A DNA stretch of 64,000 nt from Siphonodentalium dalli (taxonomy: Eukaryota > Mollusca > Scaphopoda > Gadilida > Siphonodentaliidae), in NCBI GenBank assembly GCA_032622095.1, contig CP136069.1:128507123-128571122 (forward strand), read 5' to 3'. A program made the translations under genes and the position numbers. Every line of letters starts with the position of its first letter. Position 1 is the stretch's first letter. The notes beneath the pieces are model-generated. The model saw only the letters and a program-made list of their open reading frames with translations, was not told where the DNA came from and did no database searches. Below, piece after piece: positions 45,801 through 59,300 of the stretch.

Positions 45801-46718
45801 TAAGTTCAATAACAGGCCATATGTACTTTTTATTTGAACATTTCTTCCAATAAATAGGACTTCTTTTTATTGATGTTATTTGTCGTCTGCTTTTTTATCC
45901 TGAAAAAAAAAACCTCCAGATGAATAATAGACCATTCCATTGTATACTTTTATAACTAAGTGGGTGAATCCTTTTAGGGTTAAAGATACGGGCGTCGTTG
46001 CGGCGTTGGGGTGGATATGCCGTTAAAATATTCAGCTCCGTCAAAAACCGCCATAAAGAGACATAACAGTAAAATATAGACATACTTTGTTCTATACCAA
46101 TCAGCAATATGGAATAAACAGTGTGTTATTGTCAAATGTGTTTTTCCTTTCTTATATAAACCAAACCAAAAAACGTTACAGAACCTGGCTTTTGTTTAGA
46201 TCCAGATAAGGTAAACATAAAGAGCGTTATTTGTTACCGTTTTCCTGATATGGAAGTAATAAATGGCGTATATGTCAGTTGTGTGTGATTAACCAATAGA
46301 ATTGCGCTGTCGTGTGTAAACAGAAGCAAAATTTCTGTAACACGAACAGGTTCTTGTTTACGTACACCATCGTACGTCTTGGCGACAATATTATTTACGC
46401 GCTGATTATGTTTGGAATATGAACAAAACTATATATATATATTAATACAGTGTAATCCTTCCGTTGATGGCGATTTGAACAAATGTGAATAGTTCTGCAA
46501 CGAACGCCGCCCTTGCCTTTAACGTATGGGTCGACTTATTTTAATCCCCGGAACAGGGCACAGAATGTGACACATACAAACGAGTATTGCTAGAGCTATA
46601 TTTCGGGGCTCCAGGCAGCCATGTGGCTTTGACTAATTCATCGCTTATCACAAGCATTATAACATTTTTTTGCAGGACCACATGGAGTCAGAATCCTAAA
46701 ACATATACAGAAACATAC
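45801..46718. other. Lectin intron 1, 5' part
   Basis: Includes a second copy of the low-copy repeat seen near 36000 (about 45845-45950). The minus-strand frame 45895-46107 is unsupported. Confidence 0.45.
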
Positions 46719-46764
46719 CTGTCGAATCGGCGACAAGTAATACCAGGACGAGAATAACACCCAT
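46719..46764 (-). CDS. Fucolectin-type lectin gene, exon 1 (signal peptide)
   Basis: Minus strand ATG at 46764-46762, coding MGVILVLVLLVADST and one extra base, then a donor (ACAG|GTATGT) at 46719/46718. The phase is 1, matching exon 2, which continues with Asp-Leu-Ile-Tyr-Ala-Gln and the FTP domain. The hydrophobic core and small residues before the junction form a classic short signal peptide, so the lectin is predicted to be secreted. The assignment rests on the phase match, the clean splice site and the absence of any better start. Intron 1 would be about 8.5 kb. A transcript would settle it. Confidence 0.6.
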
Positions 46765-47259
46765 CGTACATAGCCTTCTGCGTCACCACATATACACATA
46801 TAAGAAAAGTTGTTTTCAAAAGATCATGACTCCAATTGTGTTTTCGAAACAAACTAAGATACGATGAGTTTCCATAGAATGTGCACCCTGCTTAGTCCAT
46901 GATGTGTCCACGATACCTTCCTGTGGAAAATTGCATAGAGTTGCCACCAACACTGTCTTAAGTATGTTTATTCCTGAATTCATCTGTCATTATAAATGTT
47001 CCTCGATCGATGAAGTAATTTCCCACATCCGCTCTGACCAGAAGAGTGAGCATTTTCGATAAAGGAACAAAACAGAATATTGAACATAAGCAACCATTAC
47101 GGTTGTGTCTTTGTTTTGCTCTTTCAATATTGATGAACGGAATGTTAACTTGGTCGAGTTCGTTGTTTGAGCTTATGAACAAAGTTACACCAGCATGGGT
47201 GGTTATTAAATATAATCATTAGAATATATCTTAAACAAAGAGTATACCGAGGCAAGGAA
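46765..47259. other. Upstream region of the lectin gene
   Basis: The region 5' to exon 1 contains TATA-like text (TATATGTGTATATG on the minus strand at about 46788-46801). It is too close to the ATG to be called a TATA box with confidence. No gene was recognised; the minus frame 46958-47182 lacks support. Confidence 0.35.
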
Positions 47260-47350
47260 ATTGAACAAAATGTCTACGTGACACCATGCGGTCCGCTCCA
47301 TAAGGAATCACGGAACTAAATGGTTTCCCATAGGCGACAGTGTTAACGTT
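47260..47350 (-). pseudogene. Decayed FTP (fucolectin) exon fragment at the array edge
   Basis: Minus-strand text NTVAYGKPFSSVIPYGADRMV matches the start of an FTP domain, whose consensus is N-A-GKPT-QSS-YGADRAVDG. It then loses the pattern and reaches a stop. The array-unit boundary (47304) falls inside this fragment, between Pro and Tyr-Gly-Ala-Asp. The domain-like text therefore spans unique and repeated DNA. It is probably a relic of a neighbouring lectin paralogue. Confidence 0.55.
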
Positions 47351-50300
47351 TCGGCCAAATTCGCTGAATTGAAGCTTGCAGGCCATACCAGTGATGTTTA
47401 CCCAGCTAGATTGACACCAGTTGATCACGAAAATGCAAGAAAAATCATAGGTCATGTGTTTACTTTTTAAAATAAATCCCCAAGTGTACGACAGGGCTAT
47501 CTCACAGCCAAATTTGATCTGGAAAAACCCAGATCTACAACAGCTAGTTAAATACATTTCCCGCTCACAAAAATCCGTTCCCCCATTCATTCACCAGTTT
47601 AAATTATTTAGATATTATGTACGAATCAAATAAACGCGATGTCATCCTTTAATAACGTGTCGCATGTATCAGGTGAAGGTCATTCTTCAGTTACCTTCAC
47701 CTTTAGGGTTCCACGGTGTACTCGCTCCCCGACTCTAGAACACATTTAGCTCCCTGATTCCTATATATATGTATATGTGTGAATAACAGCGTTTCTTATA
47801 GTATTTTATCAAAATATAGACCTTACTGAAATCAAAAATGGATTATATCGAGCAGTAGTGGTTTATTTTTCCAATATGAGGCATCCTGAAAATTAGTGTC
47901 AATCCTCAAAATAAAGCAAAAAAAATTTGCTTTTTTTTTAATTTTACTAGCTAATGCATCTTGTATAACTGAAGTATGTCCTTATATACCATAATATTAC
48001 TAAATTGAAGAGGAAATGTTAATATACATTTTGAGAGGGATATATTGTCCAATTTTAAACCCTTTTCATGCAGAATTTGGCAATTTATAATAAATATTTA
48101 CCAAAATTAACAGAAAATAAAAAAATATATATTTTAATAGCAATGTAAAGCAACCATAAGTCAATTTAAATATCGAAACATTATGATACAACATCAGACA
48201 CAGCCTCAGGCATGAAATTTACCAGATGGCAGGGCATACTGTCTGTTTAACAAAGCTGCCATGACAGTTTTGCACGACAGTAACTCTAGTGGTGATGCCA
48301 TCACCCCCCCCCCCCCCCGACTTGGGGTGGGGCTACGGTCCCAGATAAGGCTACTGGGTGCCGGAAAAGTTTAATTGGGTCAAATGACACATTTTCCCAA
48401 TGGGGGGGGGGGCTAACACTCCTCAAAATTGTGGGGAGGGGGGCTTTAGACCCCCTGACCCCCTAATGGTACCTGACATCCATGGAAAATTACCAGATTT
48501 ATCACTTTCTTTACTATCTACAGGCGAATCCATGTGCGTTTCTTCTTTAAATCTGTCCAAAATGTGGTCATTTTTATTTGAAAATAAGAAAATATGGAAA
48601 TAACAACTTATCATGGTGAGACGTGAAATTTCGTAAAATTCAAATTTTTCTTATAGGAATCACGGAACTAAATGGTTTCCCATAGGCGACAGTGTTAACG
48701 TTTCGGCCAAATTCGCTGAATTGAAGCTTGCAGGCCATACCAGTGATGTTTACCCAGCTAGATTGACACCAGTTGATCACGAAAATGCAAGAAAAATCAT
48801 AGGTCATGTGTTTACTTTTTAAAATAAATCCCCAAGTGTACGACAGGGCTATCTCACAGCCAAATTTGATCTGGAAAAACCCAGATCTACAACAGCTAGT
48901 TAAATACATTTTCCGCTCACAAAAATCCGTTCCCCCATTCATTCACCAGTTTAAATTATTTAGATATTATGTACGAATCAAATAAACGCGATGTCATCCT
49001 TTAATAACGTGTCGCATGTATCAGGTGAAGGTCATTCTTCAGTTACCTTCACCTTTAGGGTTCCACGGTGTACTCGCTCCCCGACTCTAGAACACATTTA
49101 GCTCCCTGATTCCTATATATATGTATATGTGTGAATAACAGCGTTTCTTATAGTATTTTATCAAAATATAGACCTTACTGAAATCAAAAATGGATTATAT
49201 CGAGCAGTAGTGGTTTATTTTTCCAATATGAGGCATCCTGAAAATTAGTGTCAATCCTCAAAATAAAGCAAAAAAAATTTGCTTTTTTTTTAATTTTACT
49301 AGCTAATGCATCTTGTATAACTGAAGTATGTCCTTATATACCATAATATTACTAAATTGAAGAGGAAATGTTAATATACATTTTGAGAGGGATATATTGT
49401 CCAATTTTAAACCCTTTTCATGCAGAATTTGGCAATTTATAATAAATATTTACCAAAATTAACAGAAAATAAACAAATATATATTTTAATAGCAATGTAA
49501 AGCAACCATAAGTCAATTTAAATATCGAAACATTATGATACAACATCAGACACAGCCTCAGGCATGAAATTTACCAGATGGCAGGGCATACTGTCTGTTT
49601 AACAAAGCTGCCATGACAGTTTTGCACGACAGTAACTCTAGTGGTGATGCCATCACCCCCCCCCCCCCCCCGACTTGGGGTGGGGCTACGGTCCCAGATA
49701 AGGCTACTGGGTGCCGGAAAAGTTTAATTGGGTCAAATGACACATTTTCCCAATGGGGGGGGGGGCTAACACTCCTCAAAATTGTGGGGAGGGGGGCTTT
49801 AGACCCCCTGACCCCCTAATGGTACCTGACATCCATGGAAAATTACCAGATTTATCACTTTCTTTACTATCTACAGGCGAATCCATGTGCGTTTCTTCTT
49901 TAAATCTGTTCAAAATGTGGTCATTTTTATTTGAAAATAAGAAAATATGGAAATAACAACTTATCATGGTGAGACGTGAAATTTCGTAAAATTCAAATTT
50001 TTCTTATAGGAATCACGGAACTAAATGGTTTCCCATAGGCGACAGTGTTAACGTTTCGGCCAAATTCGCTGAATTGAAGCTTGCAGGCCATACCAGTGAT
50101 GTTTACCCAGCTAGATTGACACCAGTTGATCACGAAAATGCAAGAAAAATCATAGGTCATGTGTTTACTTTTTAAAATAAATCCCCAAGTGTACGACAGG
50201 GCTATCTCACAGCCAAATTTGATCTGGAAAAACCCAGATCTACAACAGCTAGTTAAATACATTTCCCGCTCACAAAAATCCGTTCCCCCATTCATTCACC

Positions 50301-53300
50301 AGTTTAAATTATTTAGATATTATGTACGAATCAAATAAACGCGATGTCATCCTTTAATAACGTGTCGCATGTATCAGGTGAAGGTCATTCTTCAGTTACC
50401 TTCACCTTTAGGGTTCCACGGTGTACTCGCTCCCCGACTCTAGAACACATTTAGCTCCCTGATTCCTATATATATGTATATGTGTGAATAACAGCGTTTC
50501 TTATAGTATTTTATCAAAATATAGACCTTACTGAAATCAAAAATGGATTATATCGAGCAGTAGTGGTTTATTTTTCCAATATGAGGCATCCTGAAAATTA
50601 GTGTCAATCCTCAAAATAAAGCAAAAAAATTTTGCTTTTTTTTTAATTTTACTAGCTAATGCATCTTGTATAACTGAAGTATGTCCTTATATACCATAAT
50701 ATTACTAAATTGAAGAGGAAATGTTAATATACATTTTGAGAGGGATATATTGTCCAATTTTAAACCCTTTTCATGCAGAATTTGGCAATTTATAATAAAT
50801 ATTTACCAAAATTAACAGAAAATAAAAAAAAATATATTTTAATAGCAATGTAAAGCAACCATAAGTCAATTTAAATATCGAAACATTATGATACAACATC
50901 AGACACAGCCTCAGGCATGAAATTTACCAGATGGCAGGGCATACTGTCTGTTTAACAAAGCTGCCATGACAGTTTTGCACGACAGTAACTCTAGTGGTGA
51001 TGCCATCACCCCCCCCCCCCCGACTTGGGGTGGGGCTACGGTCCCAGATAAGGCTACTGGGTGCCGGAAAAGTTTAATTGGGTCAAATGACACATTTTCC
51101 CAATGGGGGGGGGGGGGCTAACACTCCTCAAAATTGTGGGGAGGGGGGCTTTAGACCCCCTGACCCCCTAATGGTACCGGACATCCATGGAAAATTACCA
51201 GATTTATCACTTTCTTTACTATCTACAGGCGAATCCATGTGCGTTTCTTCTTTAAATCTGTCCAAAATGTGGTCATTTTTATTTGAAAATAAGAAAATAT
51301 GGAAATAACAACTTATCATGGTGAGACGTGAAATTTCGTAAAATTCAAATTTTTCTTATAGGAATCACGGAACTAAATGGTTTCCCATAGGCGACAGTGT
51401 TAACGTTTCGGCCAAATTCGCTGAATTGAAGCTTGCAGGCCATACCAGTGATGTTTACCCAGCTAGATTGACACCAGTTGATCACGAAAATGCAAGAAAA
51501 ATCATAGGTCATGTGTTTACTTTTTAAAATAAATCCCCAAGTGTACGACAGGGCTATCTCACAGCCAAATTTGATCTGGAAAAACCCAGATCTACAACAG
51601 CTAGTTAAATACATTTCCCGCTCACAAAAATCCGTTCCCCCATTCATTCACCAGTTTAAATTATTTAGATATTATGTACGAATCAAATAAACGCGATGTC
51701 ATCCTTTAATAACGTGTCGCATGTATCAGGTGAAGGTCATTCTTCAGTTACCTTCACCTTTAGGGTTCCACGGTGTACTCGCTCCCCGACTCTAGAACAC
51801 ATTTAGCTCCCTGATTCCTATATATATGTATATGTGTGAATAACAGCGTTTCTTATAGTATTTTATCAAAATATAGACCTTACTGAAATCAAAAATGGAT
51901 TATATCGAGCAGTAGTGGTTTATTTTTCCAATATGAGGCATCCTGAAAATTAGTGTCAATCCTCAAAATAAAGCAAAAAAATTTTGCTTTTTTTTTAATT
52001 TTACTAGCTAATGCATCTTGTATAACTGAAGTATGTCCTTATATACCATAATATTACTAAATTGAAGAGGAAATGTTAATATACATTTTGAGAGGGATAT
52101 ATTGTCCAATTTTAAACCCTTTTCATGCAGAATTTGGCAATTTATAATAAATATTTACCAAAATTAACAGAAAATAAAAAAAAATATATTTTAATAGCAA
52201 TGTAAAGCAACCATAAGTCAATTTAAATATCGAAACATTATGATACAACATCAGACACAGCCTCAGGCATGAAATTTACCAGATGGCAGGGCATACTGTC
52301 TGTTTAACAAAGCTGCCATGACAGTTTTGCACGACAGTAACTCTAGTGGTGATGCCATCACCCCCCCCCCCCGACTTGGGGTGGGGCTACGGTCCCAGAT
52401 AAGGCTACTGGGTGCCGGAAAAGTTTAATTGGGTCAAATGACACATTTTCCCAATGGGGGGGGGGCTAACACTCCTCAAAATTGTGGGGAGGGGGGCTTT
52501 AGACCCCCTGACCCCCTAATGGTACCTGACATCCATGGAAAATTACCAGATTTATCACTTTCTTTACTATCTACAGGCGAATCCATGTGCGTTTCTTCTT
52601 TAAATCTGTCCAAAATGTGGTCATTTTTATTTGAAAATAAGAAAATATGGAAATAACAACTTATCATGGTGAGACGTGAAATTTCGTAAAATTCAAATTT
52701 TTCTTATATATATGTATATGTGTGAATAACAGCGTTTCTTATAGTATTTTATCAAAATATAGACCTTACTGAAATCAAAAATGGATTATATCGAGCAGTA
52801 GTGGTTTATTTTTCCAATATGAGGCATCCTGAAAATTAGTGTCAATCCTCAAAATAAAGCAAAAAAATTTTGCTTTTTTTTTAATTTTACTAGCTAATGC
52901 ATCTTGTATAACTGAAGTATGTCCTTATATACCATAATATTACTAAATTGAAGAGGAAATGTTAATATACATTTTGAGAGGGATATATTGTCCAATTTTA
53001 AACCCTTTTCATGCAGAATTTGGCAATTTATAATAAATATTTACCAAAATTAACAGAAAATAAAAAAATATATATTTTAATAGCAATGTAAAGCAACCAT
53101 AAGTCAATTTAAATATCGAAACATTATGATACAACATCAGACACAGCCTCAGGCATGAAATTTACCAGATGGCAGGGCATACTGTCTGTTTAACAAAGCT
53201 GCCATGACAGTTTTGCACGACAGTAACTCTAGTGGTGATGCCATCACCCCCCCCCCCCCGACTTGGGGTGGGGCTACGGTCCCAGATAAGGCTACTGGGT

Positions 53301-56300
53301 GCCGGAAAAGTTTAATTGGGTCAAATGACACATTTTCCCAATGGGGGGGGGCTAACACTCCTCAAAATTGTGGGGAGGGGGGCTTTAGACCCCCTGACCC
53401 CCTAATGGTACCTGACATCCATGGAAAATTACCAGATTTATCACTTTCTTTACTATCTACAGGCGAATCCATGTGCGTTTCTTCTTTAAATCTGTCCAAA
53501 ATGTGGTCATTTTTATTTGAAAATAAGAAAATATGGAAATAACAACTTATCATGGTGAGACGTGAAATTTCGTAAAATTCAAATTTTTCTTATAGGAATC
53601 ACGGAACTAAATGGTTTCCCATAGGCGACAGTGTTAACGTTTCGGCCAAATTCGCTGAATTGAAGCTTGCAGGCCATACCAGTGATGTTTACCCAGCTAG
53701 ATTGACACCAGTTGATCACGAAAATGCAAGAAAAATCATAGGTCATGTGTTTACTTTTTAAAATAAATCCCCAAGTGTACGACAGGGCTATCTCACAGCC
53801 AAATTTGATCTGGAAAAACCCAGATCTACAACAGCTAGTTAAATACATTTCCCGCTCACAAAAATCCGTTCCCCCATTCATTCACCAGTTTAAATTATTT
53901 AGATATTATGTACGAATCAAATAAACGCGATGTCATCCTTTAATAACGTGTCGCATGTATCAGGTGAAGGTCATTCTTCAGTTACCTTCACCTTTAGGGT
54001 TCCACGGTGTACTCGCTCCCCGACTCTAGAACACATTTAGCTCCCTGATTCCTATATATATGTATATGTGTGAATAACAGCGTTTCTTATAGTATTTTAT
54101 CAAAATATAGACCTTACTGAAATCAAAAATGGATTATATCGAGCAGTAGTGGTTTATTTTTCCAATATGAGGCATCCTGAAAATTAGTGTCAATCCTCAA
54201 AATAAAGCAAAAAAATTTTGCTTTTTTTTTAATTTTACTAGCTAATGCATCTTGTATAACTGAAGTATGTCCTTATATACCATAATATTACTAAATTGAA
54301 GAGGAAATGTTAATATACATTTTGAGAGGGATATATTGTCCAATTTTAAACCCTTTTCATGCAGAATTTGGCAATTTATAATAAATATTTACCAAAATTA
54401 ACAGAAAATAAAAAAAAATATATTTTAATAGCAATGTAAAGCAACCATAAGTCAATTTAAATATCGAAACATTATGATACAACATCAGACACAGCCTCAG
54501 GCATGAAATTTACCAGATGGCAGGGCATACTGTCTGTTTAACAAAGCTGCCATGACAGTTTTGCACGACAGTAACTCTAGTGGTGATGCCATCACCCCCC
54601 CCCCCCCGACTTGGGGTGGGGCTACGGTCCCAGATAAGGCTACTGGGTGCCGGAAAAGTTTAATTGGGTCAAATGACACATTTTCCCAATGGGGGGGGGG
54701 CTAACACTCCTCAAAATTGTGGGGAGGGGGGCTTTAGACCCCCTGACCCCCTAATGGTACCTGACATCCATGGAAAATTACCAGATTTATCACTTTCTTT
54801 ACTATCTACAGGCGAATCCATGTGCGTTTCTTCTTTAAATCTGTCCAAAATGTGGTCATTTTTATTTGAAAATAAGAAAATATGGAAATAACAACTTATC
54901 ATGGTGAGACGTGAAATTTCGTAAAATTCAAATTTTTCTTATATATATGTATATGTGTGAATAACAGCGTTTCTTATAGTATTTTATCAAAATATAGACC
55001 TTACTGAAATCAAAAATGGATTATATCGAGCAGTAGTGGTTTATTTTTCCAATATGAGGCATCCTGAAAATTAGTGTCAATCCTCAAAATAAAGCAAAAA
55101 AATTTTGCTTTTTTTTTAATTTTACTAGCTAATGCATCTTGTATAACTGAAGTATGTCCTTATATACCATAATATTACTAAATTGAAGAGGAAATGTTAA
55201 TATACATTTTGAGAGGGATATATTGTCCAATTTTAAACCCTTTTCATGCAGAATTTGGCAATTTATAATAAATATTTACCAAAATTAACAGAAAATAAAA
55301 AAAAATATATTTTAATAGCAATGTAAAGCAACCATAAGTCAATTTAAATATCGAAACATTATGATACAACATCAGACACAGCCTCAGGCATGAAATTTAC
55401 CAGATGGCAGGGCATACTGTCTGTTTAACAAAGCTGCCATGACAGTTTTGCACGACAGTAACTCTAGTGGTGATGCCATCACCCCCCCCCCCCCGACTTG
55501 GGGTGGGGCTACGGTCCCAGATAAGGCTACTGGGTGCCGGAAAAGTTTAATTGGGTCAAATGACACATTTTCCCAATGGGGGGGGGGCTAACACTCCTCA
55601 AAATTGTGGGGAGGGGGGCTTTAGACCCCCTGATCCCCTAATGGTACCTGACATCCATGGAAAATTACCAGATTTATCACTTTCTTTACTATCTACAGGC
55701 GAATCCATGTGCGTTTCTTCTTTAAATCTGTCCAAAATGTGGTCATTTTTATTTGAAAATAAGAAAATATGGAAATAACAACTTATCATGGTGAGACGTG
55801 AAATTTCGTAAAATTCAAATTTTTCTTATATATATGTATATGTGTGAATAACAGCGTTTCTTATAGTATTTTATCAAAATATAGACCTTACTGAAATCAA
55901 AAATGGATTATATCGAGCAGTAGTGGTTTATTTTTCCAATATGAGGCATCCTGAAAATTAGTGTCAATCCTCAAAATAAAGCAAAAAAATTTTGCTTTTT
56001 TTTAAATTTTACTAGCTAATGCATCTTGTATAACTGAAGTATGTCCTTATATACCATAATATTACTAAATTGAAGAGGAAATGTTAATATACATTTTGAG
56101 AGGGATATATTGTCCAATTTTAAACCCTTTTCATGCAGAATTTGGCAATTTATAATAAATATTTACCAAAATTAACAGAAAATAAAAAAAAATATATTTT
56201 AATAGCAATGTAAAGCAACCATAAGTCAATTTAAATATCGAAACATTATGATACAACATCAGACACAGCCTCAGGCATGAAATTTACCAGATGGCAGGGC

Positions 56301-59300
56301 ATACTGTCTGTTTAACAAAGCTGCCATGACAGTTTTGCACGACAGTAACTCTAGTGGTGATGCCATCACCCCCCCCCCCCCCGACTTGGGGTGGGGCTAC
56401 GGTCCCAGATAAGGCTACTGGGTGCCGGAAAAGTTTAATTGGGTCAAATGACACATTTTCCCAATGGGGGGGGGGCTAACACTCCTCAAAATTGTGGGGA
56501 GGGGGGCTTTAGACCCCCTGACCCCCTAATGGTACCTGACATCCATGGAAAATTACCAGATTTATCACTTTCTTTACTATCTACAGGCGAATCCATGTGC
56601 GTTTCTTCTTTAAATCTGTCCAAAATGTGGTCATTTTTATTTGAAAATAAGAAAATATGGAAATAACAACTTATCATGGTGAGACGTGAAATTTCGTAAA
56701 ATTCAAATTTTTCTTATAGGAATCACGGAACTAAATGGTTTCCCATAGGCGACAGTGTTAACGTTTCGGCCAAATTCGCTGAATTGAAGCTTGCAGGCCA
56801 TACCAGTGATGTTTACCCAGCTAGATTGACACCAGTTGATCACGAAAATGCAAGAAAAATCATAGGTCATGTGTTTACTTTTTAAAATAAATCCCCAAGT
56901 GTACGACAGGGCTATCTCACAGCCAAATTTGATCTGGAAAAACCCAGATCTACAACAGCTAGTTAAATACATTTCCCGCTCACAAAAATCCGTTCCCCCA
57001 TTCATTCACCAGTTTAAATTATTTAGATATTATGTACGAATCAAATAAACGCGATGTCATCCTTTAATAACGTGTCGCATGTATCAGGTGAAGGTCATTC
57101 TTCAGTTACCTTCACCTTTAGGATTCCACGGTGTACTCGCTCCCCGACTCTAGAACACATTTAGCTCCCTGATTCCTATATATATGTATATGTGTGAATA
57201 ACAGCGTTTCTTATAGTATTTTATCAAAATATAGACCTTACTGAAATCAAAAATGGATTATATCGAGCAGTAGTGGTTTATTTTTCCAATATGAGGCATC
57301 CTGAAAATTAGTGTCAATCCTCAAAATAAAGCAAAAAAATTTTGCTTTTTTTTTAATTTTACTAGCTAATGCATCTTGTATAACTGAAGTATGTCCTTAT
57401 ATACCATAATATTACTAAATTGAAGAGGAAATGTTAATATACATTTTGAGAGGGATATATTGTCCAATTTTAAACCCTTTTCATGCAGAATTTGGCAATT
57501 TATAATAAATATTTACCAAAATTAACAGAAAATAAAAAAAAATATATTTTAATAGCAATGTAAAGCAACCATAAGTCAATTTAAATATCGAAACATTATG
57601 ATACAACATCAGACACAGCCTCAGGCATGAAATTTACCAGATGGCAGGGCATACTGTCTGTTTAACAAAGCTGCTATGACAGTTTTGCACGACAGTAACT
57701 CTAGTGGTGATGCCATCACCCCCCCCCCCCGACTTGGGGTGGGGCTACGGTCCCAGATAAGGCTACTGGGTGCCGGAAAAGTTTAATTGGGTCAAATGAC
57801 ACATTTTCCCAATGGGGGGGGGGGCTAACACTCCTCAAAATTGTGGGGAGGGGGGCTTTAGACCCCCTGACCCCCTAATGGTACCTGACATCCATGGAAA
57901 ATTACCAGATTTATCACTTTCTTTACTATCTACAGGCGAATCCATGTGCGTTTCTTCTTTAAATCTGTCCAAAATGTGGTCATTTTTATTTGAAAATAAG
58001 AAAATATGGAAATAACAACTTATCATGGTGAGACGTGAAATTTCGTAAAATTCAAATTTTTCTTATAGGAATCACGGAACTAAATGGTTTCCCATAGGCG
58101 ACAGTGTTAACGTTTCGGCCAAATTCGCTGAATTGAAGCTTGCAGGCCATACCAGTGATGTTTACCCAGCTAGATTGACACCAGTTGATCACGAAAATGC
58201 AAGAAAAATCATAGGTCATGTGTTTACTTTTTAAAATAAATCCCCAAGTGTACGACAGGGCTATCTCACAGCCAAATTTGATCTGGAAAAACCCAGATCT
58301 ACAACAGCTAGTTAAATACATTTCCCGCTCACAAAAATCCGTTCCCCCATTCATTCACCAGTTTAAATTATTTAGATATTATGTACGAATCAAATAAACG
58401 CGATGTCATCCTTTAATAACGTGTCGCGTGTATCAGGTGAAGGTCATTCTTCAGTTACCTTCACCTTTAGGGTTCCACGATGTACTCGCTCCCCGACTCT
58501 AGAACACATTTAGCTCCCTGATTCCTATATATATGTATATGTGTGAATAACAGCGTTTCTTATAGTATTTTATCAAAATATAGACCTTACTGAAATCAAA
58601 AATGGATTATATCGAGCAGTAGTGGTTTATTTTTCCAATATGAGGCATCCTGAAAATTAGTGTCAATCCTCAAAATAAAGCAAAAAAAATTTGCTTTTTT
58701 TTTAATTTTACTAGCTAATGCATCTTGTATAACTGAAGTATGTCCTTATATACCATAATATTACTAAATTGAAGAGGAAATGTTAATATACATTTTGAGA
58801 GGGATATATTGTCCAATTTTAAACCCTTTTCATGCAGAATTTGGCAATTTATAATAAATATTTACCAAAATTAACAGAAAATAAAAAAAAATATATTTTA
58901 ATAGCAATGTAAAGCAACCATAAGTCAATTTAAATATCGAAACATTATGATACAACATCAGACACAGCCTCAGGCATGAAATTTACCAGATGGCAGGGCA
59001 TACTGTCTGTTTAACAAAGCTGCCATGACAGTTTTGCACGACAGTAACTCTAGTGGTGATGCCATCACCCCCCCCCCCGACTTGGGGTGGGGCTACGGTC
59101 CCAGATAAGGCTACTGGGTGCCGGAAAAGTTTAATTGGGTCAAATGACACATTTTCCCAATGGGGGGGGGGGGGGCTAACACTCCTCAAAATTGTGGGGA
59201 GGGGGGCTTTAGACCCCCTGACCCCCTAATGGTACCTGACATCCATGGAAAATTACCAGATTTATCACTTTCTTTACTATCTACAGGCGAATCCATGTGC

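Noticed and set aside
48656-49113. L-specific segment as a MITE with GGAATCA ends and TATA duplication
   Set aside because: At the array's left edge the segment joins unique DNA with continuing FTP-like text, which favours deletion in the S units over insertion in the L units. It is kept as an alternative in the findings.
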